Shown here in pieces: positions 1 through 7,504 of a DNA stretch of 46,297 nt. The stretch is from assembly GCA_003158255.1 (NCBI GenBank), contig PMIH01000181.1:4482-50778 (forward strand), written 5' to 3'. The notes beneath the pieces were generated by a model that saw only the letters and a program-made list of their open reading frames with translations, ran no database searches and was not told the origin of the DNA. Source of the DNA: Rhodocyclaceae bacterium. Its GTDB lineage: Bacteria > Pseudomonadota > Gammaproteobacteria > Burkholderiales > Rhodocyclaceae. Each line of letters starts with the position of its first letter. Position 1 is the first letter of the stretch. The translations under genes and the position numbers were made by a program.

Positions 1-1188
1 GGCGATGGCGATGCCGCCCAGGCTCATAATGTTGGAGTTGATACCGAGCCAGCGCATTGCGATGAAGGCCATCAGCACGCCGACCGGCAACATCAGGATC
101 GCCACCAGCGCCGAGCGCACGTGCAGCAGAAGCAGCGCGCAGACCAGCGCGACGATCGCGCTCTCCTCGATCAGCGTGCTCTGCAGCGTGGCGATGGCGC
201 GCTCGATCAGTTCGGAGCGGTCATACACCGGCACGATGCTGACGCCATTGGGCAGACCGGGCGTCACTTCCGCGATCTTCGCCTTGATGTTGGCGATCAC
301 CTCCAGCGCATTCTGGCCGTAGCGCGCCATGGCGATGCCCGACACCACCTCGCCTTCACCATTGAGTTCGGCGATGCCGCGCCGCTCGTCGGGCACCAAC
401 TCAACGCGGGCGATGTCGCGGATCAGCACCGGCGTGCCCTTGTCACTCTTCACCACCAGCGCCGCGATGTCGTCGGCGCCGCGCAGGTAGCCACGACCGC
501 GCACCATGTACTCGGTCTCGGCCATCTCCAGGCTGCGACCGCCGACGTCGCGATTTGACGTGCGAATCGCATTGGCCACGGTCATCAACGGAATGCCGTA
601 GGCGCGCAACTTCACCGGATCGACCGTCACTTGATACTGCTGGACGAAGCCGCCGATGCTCGCGACTTCGGCCACGCCCTGCGCCTTGGTCAGCTGGTAG
701 CGCAGGTACCAGTCCTGCAAGGTGCGCAATTCGGCCAGCGTCTTGTCCTTGGCCAGAACCGCGTACTGGAACACCCAGCCGACGCCGGTGGCGTCCGGCC
801 CCAGCGTCGGCGTCACTCCTTGCGGCAAACGGCCGGCCGCCGCGTTGAGGTATTCGAGCACGCGCGAGCGCGCCCAGTAGATGTCGGTGCCGTCGTCGAA
901 GATGACATAGACGAAGGAGGCGCCGAAGAAGGAGAAGCCGCGCACCACTTTCGACTTCGGCACCGACAGCATGGCGGTCGTAAGCGGATAGGTGACCTGG
1001 TCCTCAACCACCTGCGGCGCCTGGCCGGGCACTTCGGTGTAGACGATCACCTGCACGTCGGAGAGGTCGGGCAGCGCGTCGAGCGGCGTCTTCAGCACCG
1101 CATAGACGCCGCCGAGAATGGCGGCGAGCGTGCCGAGCAGCACCAGGAAGCGGTTGCGCGCCGACCAGTCGATGAGGGATGAGAGCAT
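1..1188 (-). CDS. cusA: CusA/CzcA-type heavy-metal efflux RND permease, N-terminal part (cut by window edge)
   Basis: Inner-membrane proton-driven pump of a tripartite Cu(I)/Ag(I) efflux system, exporting metal with CusB and CusC. The ORF track omits it because no stop lies in the window, but reading back from the ATG at 1188 gives an open frame of 396 codons to the edge. It starts MLSSLIDWSARNRFLVLL, the usual first membrane helix of this family, followed by the conserved LPDLSDVQVIVYTEVPGQAP segment and the porter-domain stretch GVGWVFQYAVL. The family is about 1040 residues, so over half is missing. The start lies one base after the cusB stop (TGA C ATG), so translation is probably coupled. 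The family assignment is confident; Cu/Ag specificity is inferred from the cusF and CusF-fused cusB neighbours. Confidence 0.95.
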   Translation of the reverse strand, partial: MLSSLIDWSARNRFLVLLGTLAAILGGVYAVLKTPLDALPDLSDVQVIVYTEVPGQAPQVVEDQVTYPLTTAMLSVPKSKVVRGFSFFGASFVYVIFDDGTDIYWARSRVLEYLNAAAGRLPQGVTPTLGPDATGVGWVFQYAVLAKDKTLAELRTLQDWYLRYQLTKAQGVAEVASIGGFVQQYQVTVDPVKLRAYGIPLMTVANAIRTSNRDVGGRSLEMAETEYMVRGRGYLRGADDIAALVVKSDKGTPVLIRDIARVELVPDERRGIAELNGEGEVVSGIAMARYGQNALEVIANIKAKIAEVTPGLPNGVSIVPVYDRSELIERAIATLQSTLIEESAIVALVCALLLLHVRSALVAILMLPVGVLMAFIAMRWLGINSNIMSLGGIAIA

Positions 1189-1189
1189 G

Positions 1190-2701
1190 TCAGTTTCTCT
1201 TTTCGACTTTGGTGATCACCCACTCGCCGGGCTTGCGCTCGACGAACTCGAAACTGATTGCCGTGCCTGGCTTGATGTTGGCGAACAGCGCGGCGTTGGC
1301 CGGCACGAACTCCATGGTCATCTTCGGCCACTTGAGGCTCGCCACCGGTTCGTGGCTGATGGTCACTATGCCGCCATCGATGGCGTCGAGCTTGCCGACG
1401 GCCTGATGACCGACCGCCTTGGGCTTCTCCATGCCGTCCAGCGCTGCCTTGAGGTTGCTCTCGGAGTCGATCAGGAAATTGCCTGCCGATACCACGCGCT
1501 CGCCCTCCTTCACGCCGTCGAGGATCTCGACGTACTGGTCGCCGCGCGCACCAGTCGTAACCGGTCGCGGCTCGAAGCGGCCCTCGCCGAGATCGATTAC
1601 CACCACCTTGCGGGTTCCGCTGTCGATCACTGCAGCGGTCGGCACCGCCAGCACCGCGCCGCGATTCCCGACGGCGAACTCGACCTGCGCGTACATCGCC
1701 GGCTTGAGCAGCCCACCGGGATTGGCGAGTTCCAGCCGCACGGGAATCGTGCGCGTCTCGGCCTTCAACGTTGGGTAGATGTAGGCGACCGTGCCAGCGA
1801 AGGTCTTGCCTGGATAGGCATCGACGTGCACGCTGGCCTTGCCGCCGTTCTTCACCAGCGAGATGTCCTGCTCGGGCACATCCGCGACCACCCACACGGC
1901 GGACGTGTCGGCGATCTGATAGAGCGCGTCGCCCGGCATGAAGCGCATGCCCTGCACCGCTTTCTTTTCGGTGACCACGCCTGCCACCGGCGAGGCGAAA
2001 GTCAGGGTCCGCCTTTCTCCGTCTGCGGCGAGCGCCTTAACCTGCACGTCGGAAATATTCCAGTTGCGCAGGCGCGCGAGGCTGGCGTCGGCGAGCTGTT
2101 GCATGGCGGCGCGTGAGTCCGGTGAGGCCTCGGCGGCGGCTTTCGTCGCAATGGCATATTCGCGCTGCGCGGAAACGAGTTCAGGGCTGTAGGCCTCGAA
2201 CAGCGCCTGGCCGCGAGCGACCGGCTGGCCGGTGACATTCACGTGCAGGCGCTCGATCCATCCTTCGAACTTCGGTGCAACGGTGAACGTGCGTCGCTCG
2301 TCGACCTCGACGCGACCGCTCGCGCGCAAAGCACGGTCGAGCACTCGGCGTGCCACGACGACTGACTTTACGCCCGACTTCTGCACCTTCTCGGCGCCAA
2401 GCGTGACACCGCTATCTGACGCCGCACTGTCTTCGCCCTCAAATACGGCGATGTAGTCCATCCCCATCGGGTCCTTTTTCGGCACCGGCGAGGTGTCCGG
2501 CAGGCCCATCGGATTGCGGTAGTAGAGCAGTTTCTTGCCGGCCCCCGCAGTCACCGCAGATGGCGTACTCCCACGGGGATTCCCTTCGGTCACGTCATGG
2601 CTGACTTTCGTGCCGGCCCAATAGCCGGCTCCGGTGGCAAGTGCCACCGCGACGGCGACGATCGCAAGTCGTTTCATCCCAGAGGGATTTCCGTTGGTCA
2701 T
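1190..2701 (-). CDS. cusB: CusB periplasmic adaptor with N-terminal heavy-metal-binding domain and C-terminal CusF domain
   Basis: Membrane-fusion protein bridging CusA and CusC in the periplasm. An N-terminal hydrophobic anchor (about residues 9-30) is followed by a heavy-metal-binding domain with the typical YYRNPMG...KKDPMGMDY pattern (about 58-85), then the barrel-sandwich, helical hairpin and beta-barrel regions. After the adaptor part (about residue 425 on) comes a complete CusF-like OB domain in which the His, Trp and two Met ligands known from E. coli CusF are all present (ISHEP...KWPKMTM). At 503 residues it is longer than E. coli CusB (about 407), and the extra length is the CusF domain. 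It overlaps the upstream cusC by 4 nt (ATGA), and cusA follows after one base, so the three form one operon. Confidence 0.95.
   Translation of the reverse strand: MTNGNPSGMKRLAIVAVAVALATGAGYWAGTKVSHDVTEGNPRGSTPSAVTAGAGKKLLYYRNPMGLPDTSPVPKKDPMGMDYIAVFEGEDSAASDSGVTLGAEKVQKSGVKSVVVARRVLDRALRASGRVEVDERRTFTVAPKFEGWIERLHVNVTGQPVARGQALFEAYSPELVSAQREYAIATKAAAEASPDSRAAMQQLADASLARLRNWNISDVQVKALAADGERRTLTFASPVAGVVTEKKAVQGMRFMPGDALYQIADTSAVWVVADVPEQDISLVKNGGKASVHVDAYPGKTFAGTVAYIYPTLKAETRTIPVRLELANPGGLLKPAMYAQVEFAVGNRGAVLAVPTAAVIDSGTRKVVVIDLGEGRFEPRPVTTGARGDQYVEILDGVKEGERVVSAGNFLIDSESNLKAALDGMEKPKAVGHQAVGKLDAIDGGIVTISHEPVASLKWPKMTMEFVPANAALFANIKPGTAISFEFVERKPGEWVITKVEKRN
2349..2369 (+). repeat. 21-bp dispersed motif, copy A (inside cusB, antisense)
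   Basis: CGTGCCACGACGACTGACTTT. It differs from copy B at 9894 by a single base, although it lies within cusB and is read on the other strand as part of SVVVARR. Confidence 0.5.
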
Positions 2702-3927
2702 ATTTCACCCCCAACCAATCGTTCGATCTCGGCCAGCCGCGCCTGCTGCTCGGCCTGCGCCTTGATAACGTTCTGCTTCGCGTTGCGGATCTGCCGCTGC
2801 GCATCGAGCAGCGTGGCGAAATCGACCTTGCCGTTCTCGTAGCCGGCCAGCGCAGCCTGGAAGGTCAGTTCGGCCTGCGGCAATAAGTCGCCGCGCGTGA
2901 GCTGCTCGATCCGCTGCGATGCCTCGAATGCGGAGACGTTCTCGGCAAGTTCAACCAGCAACCGATTCGCGCTGGCATCGCGCCGGGCGCTCGCCGCTTC
3001 GAGCGATCGCTCGGCCTCGCGTTCCTGGCTGCGGCGACTACCCTGTTGCAGCGGAATGTTCACTTCCAGCATCAGCTCCCATTCGCTGACGCGGCTGCCG
3101 GTCTGGATCGGCGAGACGCCGAGCGCGACATCGGGATAGCGGTTGCGGTAAGTGGCGTCGCGATTCTTCTCGGCGGCACGGATGCGCGCGTCGTCGGCGA
3201 ACAGCTGCGGATTGCGCGCGCGCAGCCGTTCCTCCAGCGCGTCGTGATCGAGATTGGCGGGCATCGGTCGCCATGCCATCGGCTCGGCGAGCGCAGCATG
3301 CGATGGCCGCGCCAGCAGGCCGTTGATGCGTACCTGAGCATGGTGCCGCTCGTTCTCGGTCTGCACGATCTCCGTCTGCAAGGCCGTGCGCTCGACACGG
3401 GCACGAATGGCATCCTGCTGCGGCGCCAGGCCATTGGCATAGCGGTTGCGGCCGATCTCCGCCAGCCGGTCGAGCAGGTCAGCCACTTCGCGGCTCAGTG
3501 CGAGTTGGCGTGAAAGTGCGTAATCGAGCGCGTACGCCGTCTTGATGCGCGCCGCGAGTTCGAGCCAGCCTGCATCGCTGCCGGCCACCGCGGCATCGGC
3601 CTCGGCCTCGGCGGCCTCGCGCTTCAGGTCGCGCTTGCCCCAGAAGGGCAGCGGCTGGATGAAGGTGTACTTGGTGCTGCGGCCCACCATGTCGGCGGCG
3701 ATGCCGCGCTCCTCGAAGCGCAGCGTCGGATCGGGCAGCGCGCCGCTGGCGGCGGCGCGTTCACGCGCGGCGTCCGCCTCCAGTCGCAGCGCGATCACCT
3801 CGGGGCTTTGCTGGCGGGCGAGAGCGAGCAGCGCGTCGACGCTGCCGCCGGGCGGACTATCTGCCCGAACGGTCAGCGCGCACAGCGCGGCCATCGCCAC
3901 CAGCCCGTGCGTAACGGGCCTGAACAT
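2698..3927 (-). CDS. cusC: CusC/TolC-family outer-membrane efflux channel
   Basis: Outer-membrane exit duct of the tripartite metal efflux complex. A signal peptide (MFRPVTHGLVAMAALCALTVRA) is followed by two long alpha-helical repeats typical of outer-membrane efflux proteins, for example the SGALPDPTLRFEERG segment after the first helix and a similar Ala/Glu/Arg-rich pattern in the second half (AGYENGKVDFATLLDAQRQ). Length of 409 residues fits the shorter TolC-like proteins of metal efflux operons. There is no lipobox cysteine behind the signal peptide, unlike E. coli CusC. The stop overlaps the cusB start by 4 nt. It lies 9 nt downstream of cusF. The outer-membrane efflux call is firm; the CusC name rests on gene order. 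Confidence 0.9.
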   Translation of the reverse strand: MFRPVTHGLVAMAALCALTVRADSPPGGSVDALLALARQQSPEVIALRLEADAARERAAASGALPDPTLRFEERGIAADMVGRSTKYTFIQPLPFWGKRDLKREAAEAEADAAVAGSDAGWLELAARIKTAYALDYALSRQLALSREVADLLDRLAEIGRNRYANGLAPQQDAIRARVERTALQTEIVQTENERHHAQVRINGLLARPSHAALAEPMAWRPMPANLDHDALEERLRARNPQLFADDARIRAAEKNRDATYRNRYPDVALGVSPIQTGSRVSEWELMLEVNIPLQQGSRRSQEREAERSLEAASARRDASANRLLVELAENVSAFEASQRIEQLTRGDLLPQAELTFQAALAGYENGKVDFATLLDAQRQIRNAKQNVIKAQAEQQARLAEIERLVGGEI

Positions 3928-3936
3928 GGCGCGCCC

Positions 3937-4227
3937 CTACTTCGCGGCTTCGATGCGGGTGACGACGATGTCGCCGCCCGACATGATGGCTTGGAAGCGC
4001 ACCTTATCGCCGGCCTTGAGCTTGGCCAACGCGGCGGTGTCCTTGACCGGAAACTGCATGGTCATCGGTCCCATGCCGACGCTGTCGATAGGCCCGTGGG
4101 CGATGGTGGCTTTGTCGCCGGCGATCTTCTTGATGGTGCCCTGCGCCCAGGGCACCTCATCGGCAGCGAACGAGGCGAACGAGAACAGCAGGGACAGGGC
4201 GATGGCGAATGCGCGCAGCAATTTCAT
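3937..4227 (-). CDS. cusF: CusF-like periplasmic copper chaperone
   Basis: Small periplasmic Cu(I)/Ag(I)-binding protein that hands metal to CusB. I chose the ATG at 4227 over the upstream ATG in the ORF track because GGAGG stands 6 nt before it and it directly begins a signal peptide (MKLLRAFAIALSLLFSFASFAAD). The mature part is one OB-fold CusF domain. The ligand motif reads IAHGPIDSVGMGPMTMQF: the His and both MTM methionines are kept, but the position of E. coli CusF Trp44 is occupied by Met. The CusF domain fused to CusB next door keeps the Trp. First of the metal efflux genes proper, followed by cusC after 9 nt. Confidence 0.92.
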   Translation of the reverse strand: MKLLRAFAIALSLLFSFASFAADEVPWAQGTIKKIAGDKATIAHGPIDSVGMGPMTMQFPVKDTAALAKLKAGDKVRFQAIMSGGDIVVTRIEAAK

Positions 4228-4306
4228 GATGAACCTCCGAATGCAATGACGAGACATTGCGGCCGTGGACGACCGCTACCGCCGCGGTGATGAGCCGCGG
4301 TTGCTG

Positions 4307-4681
4307 TCAGGCCACGCGTTTGGGCGGTTGCTGCGGCGGTTCGGGAATAGCGCTCGCGGGGGCGAGCGGCGCATCGGCGGCGAAATCTCGCCCGGCAGGA
4401 ACGACAGCGGCGACATGCTCGGGCGTCGGGAGGAAGCCGGCCGCCGCGAGATGGCAGAAGCCGCAGTCGTCGCAATTCATGCCGTGGTCCGCCGGCGCGG
4501 GCTGATGCTCGTGTATGGGGCAGTGTTCGACTGTGGCATCGTCAACCATCGCCATCATCTTGTGCGCCTCACCATGCCGGCAGAATGGCATGGCGGTCGC
4601 CGCGATGGCCTGGAAAGGCAGCCACAGGGCGGCGACGAACAGCGGCAGGAGGCGGATGAAGCGATGGTGCATGGCGATCAT
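4307..4681 (-). CDS. Small secreted Cys/His-rich protein of a copper cluster (DUF2946-like)
   Basis: About 124 residues from the ATG at 4681; another ATG three codons later (4672) is also possible, and the ORF-track start is too far upstream for the signal peptide. An N-terminal hydrophobic stretch (FIRLLPLFVAALWLPFQAIAATA) looks like a signal peptide. The mature chain is rich in possible metal ligands: CRHGEAHKMM, EHCPIHEHQ and MNCDDCGFCHL, and ends in a Pro/Ala-rich tail. Proteins of this shape (DUF2946-like) commonly sit beside copper efflux genes. A role in periplasmic metal binding is inferred from ligands and position only. It is the first gene of the run leading to cusFCBA, 79 nt upstream of cusF. 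Confidence 0.75.
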   Translation of the reverse strand: MIAMHHRFIRLLPLFVAALWLPFQAIAATAMPFCRHGEAHKMMAMVDDATVEHCPIHEHQPAPADHGMNCDDCGFCHLAAAGFLPTPEHVAAVVPAGRDFAADAPLAPASAIPEPPQQPPKRVA

Positions 4682-4732
4682 TGTAGGTAGCCGCCCTTCG
4701 GACCGCAAGGGCAACTGTCGACAGGGCAACGG

Positions 4733-5299
4733 TCAGGCCGCCATCCGCTCCCAGAGCAACCAAGCGACGAGGAAGGCCAAGCCAACGACTTCGTAGGCGA
4801 GGATGAGGATGACGACGCGCCGCCCGGTCTGGTTCATGCGCAGCCAGATTCGGTCCAGCAGCCACTTGCCCAAGCGGGCGCGCCAGCGCGGGCTGGCGGA
4901 CAGCAGGAGGTAATCCGCGGTGGCGCGCAGCCAGAGTGCCAGATTCGTGCGCGCGGGGCCGTCGTCGTCGGCGATGCTGGCATCGCGCAGCACGAGTTCG
5001 CAGATTCGATCGAACGCGGTCAACTCGACGTCGATCGTGCGCACGGCACCGCTACGGACGATCTCCAGCCGCCAGGGCGGCTGGTTGTCTGCCGCCGAGG
5101 CGAATCGGGCCTGATAGTCTTCTTCGCGATCGTCTTCGTCCAGGCGCAAGCGAACGTCGAAGCAATTCGGATCGCCGGTTGACTTCAGCGCCAACAGACT
5201 CCATTCAGGATTGAGCCGCAGCCAGGTGTCGAGCGTCGGGAAGCGGTCGCGCAGGTCTTCTGCAGACGCCGATAACCGCAAGCGGCCCTCGAAAGCCAT
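4733..5299 (-). CDS. Hypothetical protein with C-terminal membrane anchor
   Basis: 188 residues if it starts at the ATG at 5299, whose A is shared with the TGA of the upstream universal stress gene (ATGA-type junction); the longer ORF-track version reads through that gene out of frame. The soluble part (1-155) is acidic with a mix of predicted strands and helices (LNPEWSLLALKS, WRLEIVRSGAVRTIDVELTAF). A hydrophobic helix (RVVILILAYEVVGLAFLVAWLLW) follows near the end, giving a tail-anchored topology. I do not recognise the family. Coupling to the stress protein and YeiH genes suggests it acts with them. It stops 51 nt before the copper-cluster protein. Confidence 0.75.
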   Translation of the reverse strand: MAFEGRLRLSASAEDLRDRFPTLDTWLRLNPEWSLLALKSTGDPNCFDVRLRLDEDDREEDYQARFASAADNQPPWRLEIVRSGAVRTIDVELTAFDRICELVLRDASIADDDGPARTNLALWLRATADYLLLSASPRWRARLGKWLLDRIWLRMNQTGRRVVILILAYEVVGLAFLVAWLLWERMAA

Positions 5300-5733
5300 C
5301 AGCGCACAATCAGCAACGGTGTGGCGAGCCGCCGAAACAACTGCTCCGGCAAGTTGCGCGATTCGAAGCGCTGATACCAGCCTTCGAGCACGCTGCCGCC
5401 GACGACCACCAGATCGAAAGTCGAGGCCCGCGCGACGATCACCTCGGCACGATCGCCGTCGGCCAGTTCGGTGGTCGCCGCAATGCCGGCTGTAGCGGCA
5501 ATCGCCGCGAATTCCTTCAGGGCACTCAACCCTTCCTTGCGCAATGATTGGTCGAGATGCGCACGGCACTCGTTGCGACCCACGGCGTAGATCTCGTGCG
5601 TGTATTTCTCCAGGTATGGATCGACGACGTGCAGCGCGGTCAGATTAGCGCTTAAGGCGCCGGTCAGCAGCAGGGCATGGCGCAGCGCCTTTTCGGTGTG
5701 CGGCTCGCCGTCGACGCAGAAGAGGATATGCAT
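5299..5733 (-). CDS. Universal stress protein (UspA family)
   Basis: 144-residue single Usp domain, cytoplasmic. It begins with the typical first strand MHILFCVDGEPHTEKALRHAL and continues with LTALHVVDPY, and closes with DLVVVGGSVLEG...LFRRLATPLLIVR, the usual last strand ending in PLLIVR. The ATP-binding signature of the MJ0577 type (GxxG, nine residues, GS/T) is not evident after VVVGG, so it may be of the non-ATP-binding UspA type. It lies 56 nt downstream of the YeiH gene and overlaps the following hypothetical gene by one base, so the three are probably co-transcribed. The specific stress it answers to cannot be read from the sequence. Confidence 0.9.
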   Translation of the reverse strand: MHILFCVDGEPHTEKALRHALLLTGALSANLTALHVVDPYLEKYTHEIYAVGRNECRAHLDQSLRKEGLSALKEFAAIAATAGIAATTELADGDRAEVIVARASTFDLVVVGGSVLEGWYQRFESRNLPEQLFRRLATPLLIVR

Positions 5734-5789
5734 GGCAGTGCGGGATGCGGAGCGGCGCGATGAAGCGCCGCTCCGGTCGGCGACGTCCG

Positions 5790-7166
5790 CTATTTGATCG
5801 CGAACACCTCGGCGCCGATGGCCATCACCGCCACCGCCGACAGCACCGCCTTCAAGGTGGCCGCGACGACGCCGATGACGAAGGCCGTACCGCCCGCCTT
5901 CTTCAAGTCGTCGAAGGCAATATTGAGACCGACGCCGGCGAAGCCGATGGCGAAGAACAGCTTGAGCAGTTCCTTGCCGAGGATGTCGCGCTCGGACTGC
6001 ACGAACATGCCGTACTCGTTCATCGTGACGATGATGAAGAAGCCGAGAATGAAGATCGGAAACTTCTCTCGTACCACTTGCCAGACGTTAACTTTCTGCG
6101 CCTCACCACCCGCCGCGATGGCCGGCTGCACGACATAGAAGTAGATCGTCCAGAGCACGATCAGCGGAATGAAACCGACGCGGACGATGTTGATGACGTT
6201 GGCGGTCAAGAGCGCTTCGTGCCCGTACCAGGACGCAGCCGCCACCAGTTGCGCCGTGTTGAGGATGGCCGTGCCCGCCCAGGCGCCGAACACGGGTTGA
6301 CTCATGTTCAGAGCCTGACCGATGTAGGGGAAGGTGAACAGCGCGAGCGTGCCGAACAACAGGATGGTGCCGATGGCATAGAAGAAGTCGCGCGGCTTGG
6401 CGTTGACCACCGGCGCGACCGCCACCGCCGCCGAGACGCCGCAAACGCCGACGCCGGCCGCCATGACGCCGGCCAGCCCCTCGTCGACCTTGGAGCGTCG
6501 CCCCCAGTACGAAATCAGGATCTGGGTGCCGAGTACGAACGTCACCACGAGGCCGAGGCCGATGGCGCCGACTTTGAGCAGGTCGGACCACAGGTAATAG
6601 CCGCCGAGGATGATGATGCCCGGTTTGATGATGGGGCGCGCGGCGATGGTGCCGGCTTTGAAGACCTCTGCGACGCCCACCGTATTGCGGATCAGCATGC
6701 CGACCAAGAGCAGCATTGCCACATAGGTCAACTGGAACTGGATGATCTTGTTGCCGAAGCTGAACTTGCCCGGCATCTCCTTGCTCTGTGCCAGATCGTT
6801 GTACTCCGACTCCTTGAGCAGATGCGGCTTGGCCGGCTTTTTTGGTTCCTTGGGCTTGGCCTGCCCGGCCTGCAACGCTCCCAATGCGGCTTTGTGCTCA
6901 TCGATCTTGGTCTTGTATTCGGCTTCCTTCAGGGCGAAGGATTCCTTGCTCTTCGCCGTGTAGTCGGCGAAGGGCGCGAACGCGCCGCCTTCCTTCCCGG
7001 CGATCGAGAGTAGCCGCTCGGCCTCCTTGTAGTCGACCGACCAGCCGTGGGTCGTGGCGTCCCATTGCAGGGCCGCCCAGCCGAATACCATGCAGAGAAT
7101 CAAACCCGGCAGCATCCTGGGCAGCGCCCGGAAGCTGTACTCGATGCCGATGCCTCCCCCCGCCAT
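5790..7166 (-). CDS. yeiH: YeiH/UPF0324-family membrane transporter (putative sulfate exporter) with large N-terminal insertion
   Basis: Polytopic inner-membrane protein of 458 residues; E. coli YeiH is about 349. Family hallmarks include NTVGVAEVFKAGTIAARPIIKPGIIILG, GVGVCGVSAAVAVAPVV, and the C-terminal KLFFAIGFAGVGLNIAFDDLKKAGG. The extra length is one charged, Lys/Glu/Ala/Pro-rich segment of roughly 100 residues between the first membrane helix and the core (about residues 38-140), probably helical, possibly coiled coil. A strong ribosome site (GGGGAGGG) precedes the ATG. The 49-aa membrane protein lies 16 nt upstream. The family name 'putative sulfate exporter' is a database label; the substrate is not shown by the sequence. 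The divergent TtrS-like sensor makes a sulfur compound plausible. Confidence 0.88.
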   Translation of the reverse strand: MAGGGIGIEYSFRALPRMLPGLILCMVFGWAALQWDATTHGWSVDYKEAERLLSIAGKEGGAFAPFADYTAKSKESFALKEAEYKTKIDEHKAALGALQAGQAKPKEPKKPAKPHLLKESEYNDLAQSKEMPGKFSFGNKIIQFQLTYVAMLLLVGMLIRNTVGVAEVFKAGTIAARPIIKPGIIILGGYYLWSDLLKVGAIGLGLVVTFVLGTQILISYWGRRSKVDEGLAGVMAAGVGVCGVSAAVAVAPVVNAKPRDFFYAIGTILLFGTLALFTFPYIGQALNMSQPVFGAWAGTAILNTAQLVAAASWYGHEALLTANVINIVRVGFIPLIVLWTIYFYVVQPAIAAGGEAQKVNVWQVVREKFPIFILGFFIIVTMNEYGMFVQSERDILGKELLKLFFAIGFAGVGLNIAFDDLKKAGGTAFVIGVVAATLKAVLSAVAVMAIGAEVFAIK

Positions 7167-7182
7167 GATCCGCCCTCCCCGG

Positions 7183-7332
7183 TCAGAAGAACAACGACTT
7201 GACGAAGCTCGGGCCGATGACGCCGAGCTTCACCAGGACGACGGCAATGGCCGCCAGGATGAGGACGAATACATCCTCTTTGCGTTCGGCCGAGAAGGTG
7301 TCCTGCGCTTTCTTTTCGAACTCCGAAGGCAT
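7183..7332 (-). CDS. 49-aa single-pass membrane protein preceding yeiH
   Basis: I start it at the ATG at 7332, which has GGGGGAA 4-5 nt upstream; the longer ORF-track start has no such site. MPSEFEKKAQDTFSAERKED forms a charged cytoplasmic-looking head, then VFVLILAAIAVVLVKLGVI is one membrane helix, and the chain ends SFVKSLFF. It is the first gene of the minus-strand run and stops 16 nt before yeiH. It has no recognised family. Its position and size suggest a small partner subunit of the YeiH transporter, which is inference. Confidence 0.75.
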   Translation of the reverse strand: MPSEFEKKAQDTFSAERKEDVFVLILAAIAVVLVKLGVIGPSFVKSLFF

Positions 7333-7400
7333 CTTGTTCCCCCTTGCTTTTCGAATGGTTGGACTGCTGGCGCCGACTCTAGCTAGGCGACCGTGGCCGC

Positions 7401-7446
7401 ACAATTGGCGCGCTGCCGTAGCCGTCTACCTGAAACACCCAATTGT
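7401..7446. promoter_or_regulatory. Inverted repeat in the divergent yeiH / sensor-kinase intergenic region
   Basis: ACAATTGG at 7401-7408 and its exact reverse complement CCAATTGT at 7439-7446 are separated by 30 nt in the 172-nt region between the divergent 49-aa gene and the sensor kinase gene. The spacing of about 38 nt centre to centre is near four helical turns. A second, shorter pair (AACAC ... GTGTT) overlaps the right arm. This could be the operator of the adjacent LuxR-type response regulator; no direct evidence exists. Confidence 0.35.
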
Positions 7447-7504
7447 CGAAGGCATGAAAGTGTGTTACAGACAGTCATTCGAAATCCCGTAGCGTCTGGC
7501 CATA

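Noticed and set aside
2588-2608. Possible sixth copy of the 21-bp motif in cusB
   Set aside because: Only the right half (GGCTGACTTT) matches well; the left half has several mismatches, so it may be chance.
4257-4306. CCGCGG-7-CCGCGG near 4290 as a terminator after the Cys/His-rich gene
   Set aside because: Stem of only six bases and no T-run on the minus strand; cusF follows in the same direction, so a strong terminator is not expected.
4733-5569. Longer 278-aa version of the tail-anchored protein
   Set aside because: Its first 90 residues are an Arg-rich out-of-frame reading of the universal stress gene; the ATG at 5299 fits an ATGA junction.
5745-7013. 422-aa plus-strand ORF antisense to yeiH
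   Set aside because: Composition is Asp/Arg/His/Gln-rich with no fold pattern; it mirrors the codon third positions of the real GC-rich gene on the other strand, which has clear family motifs.
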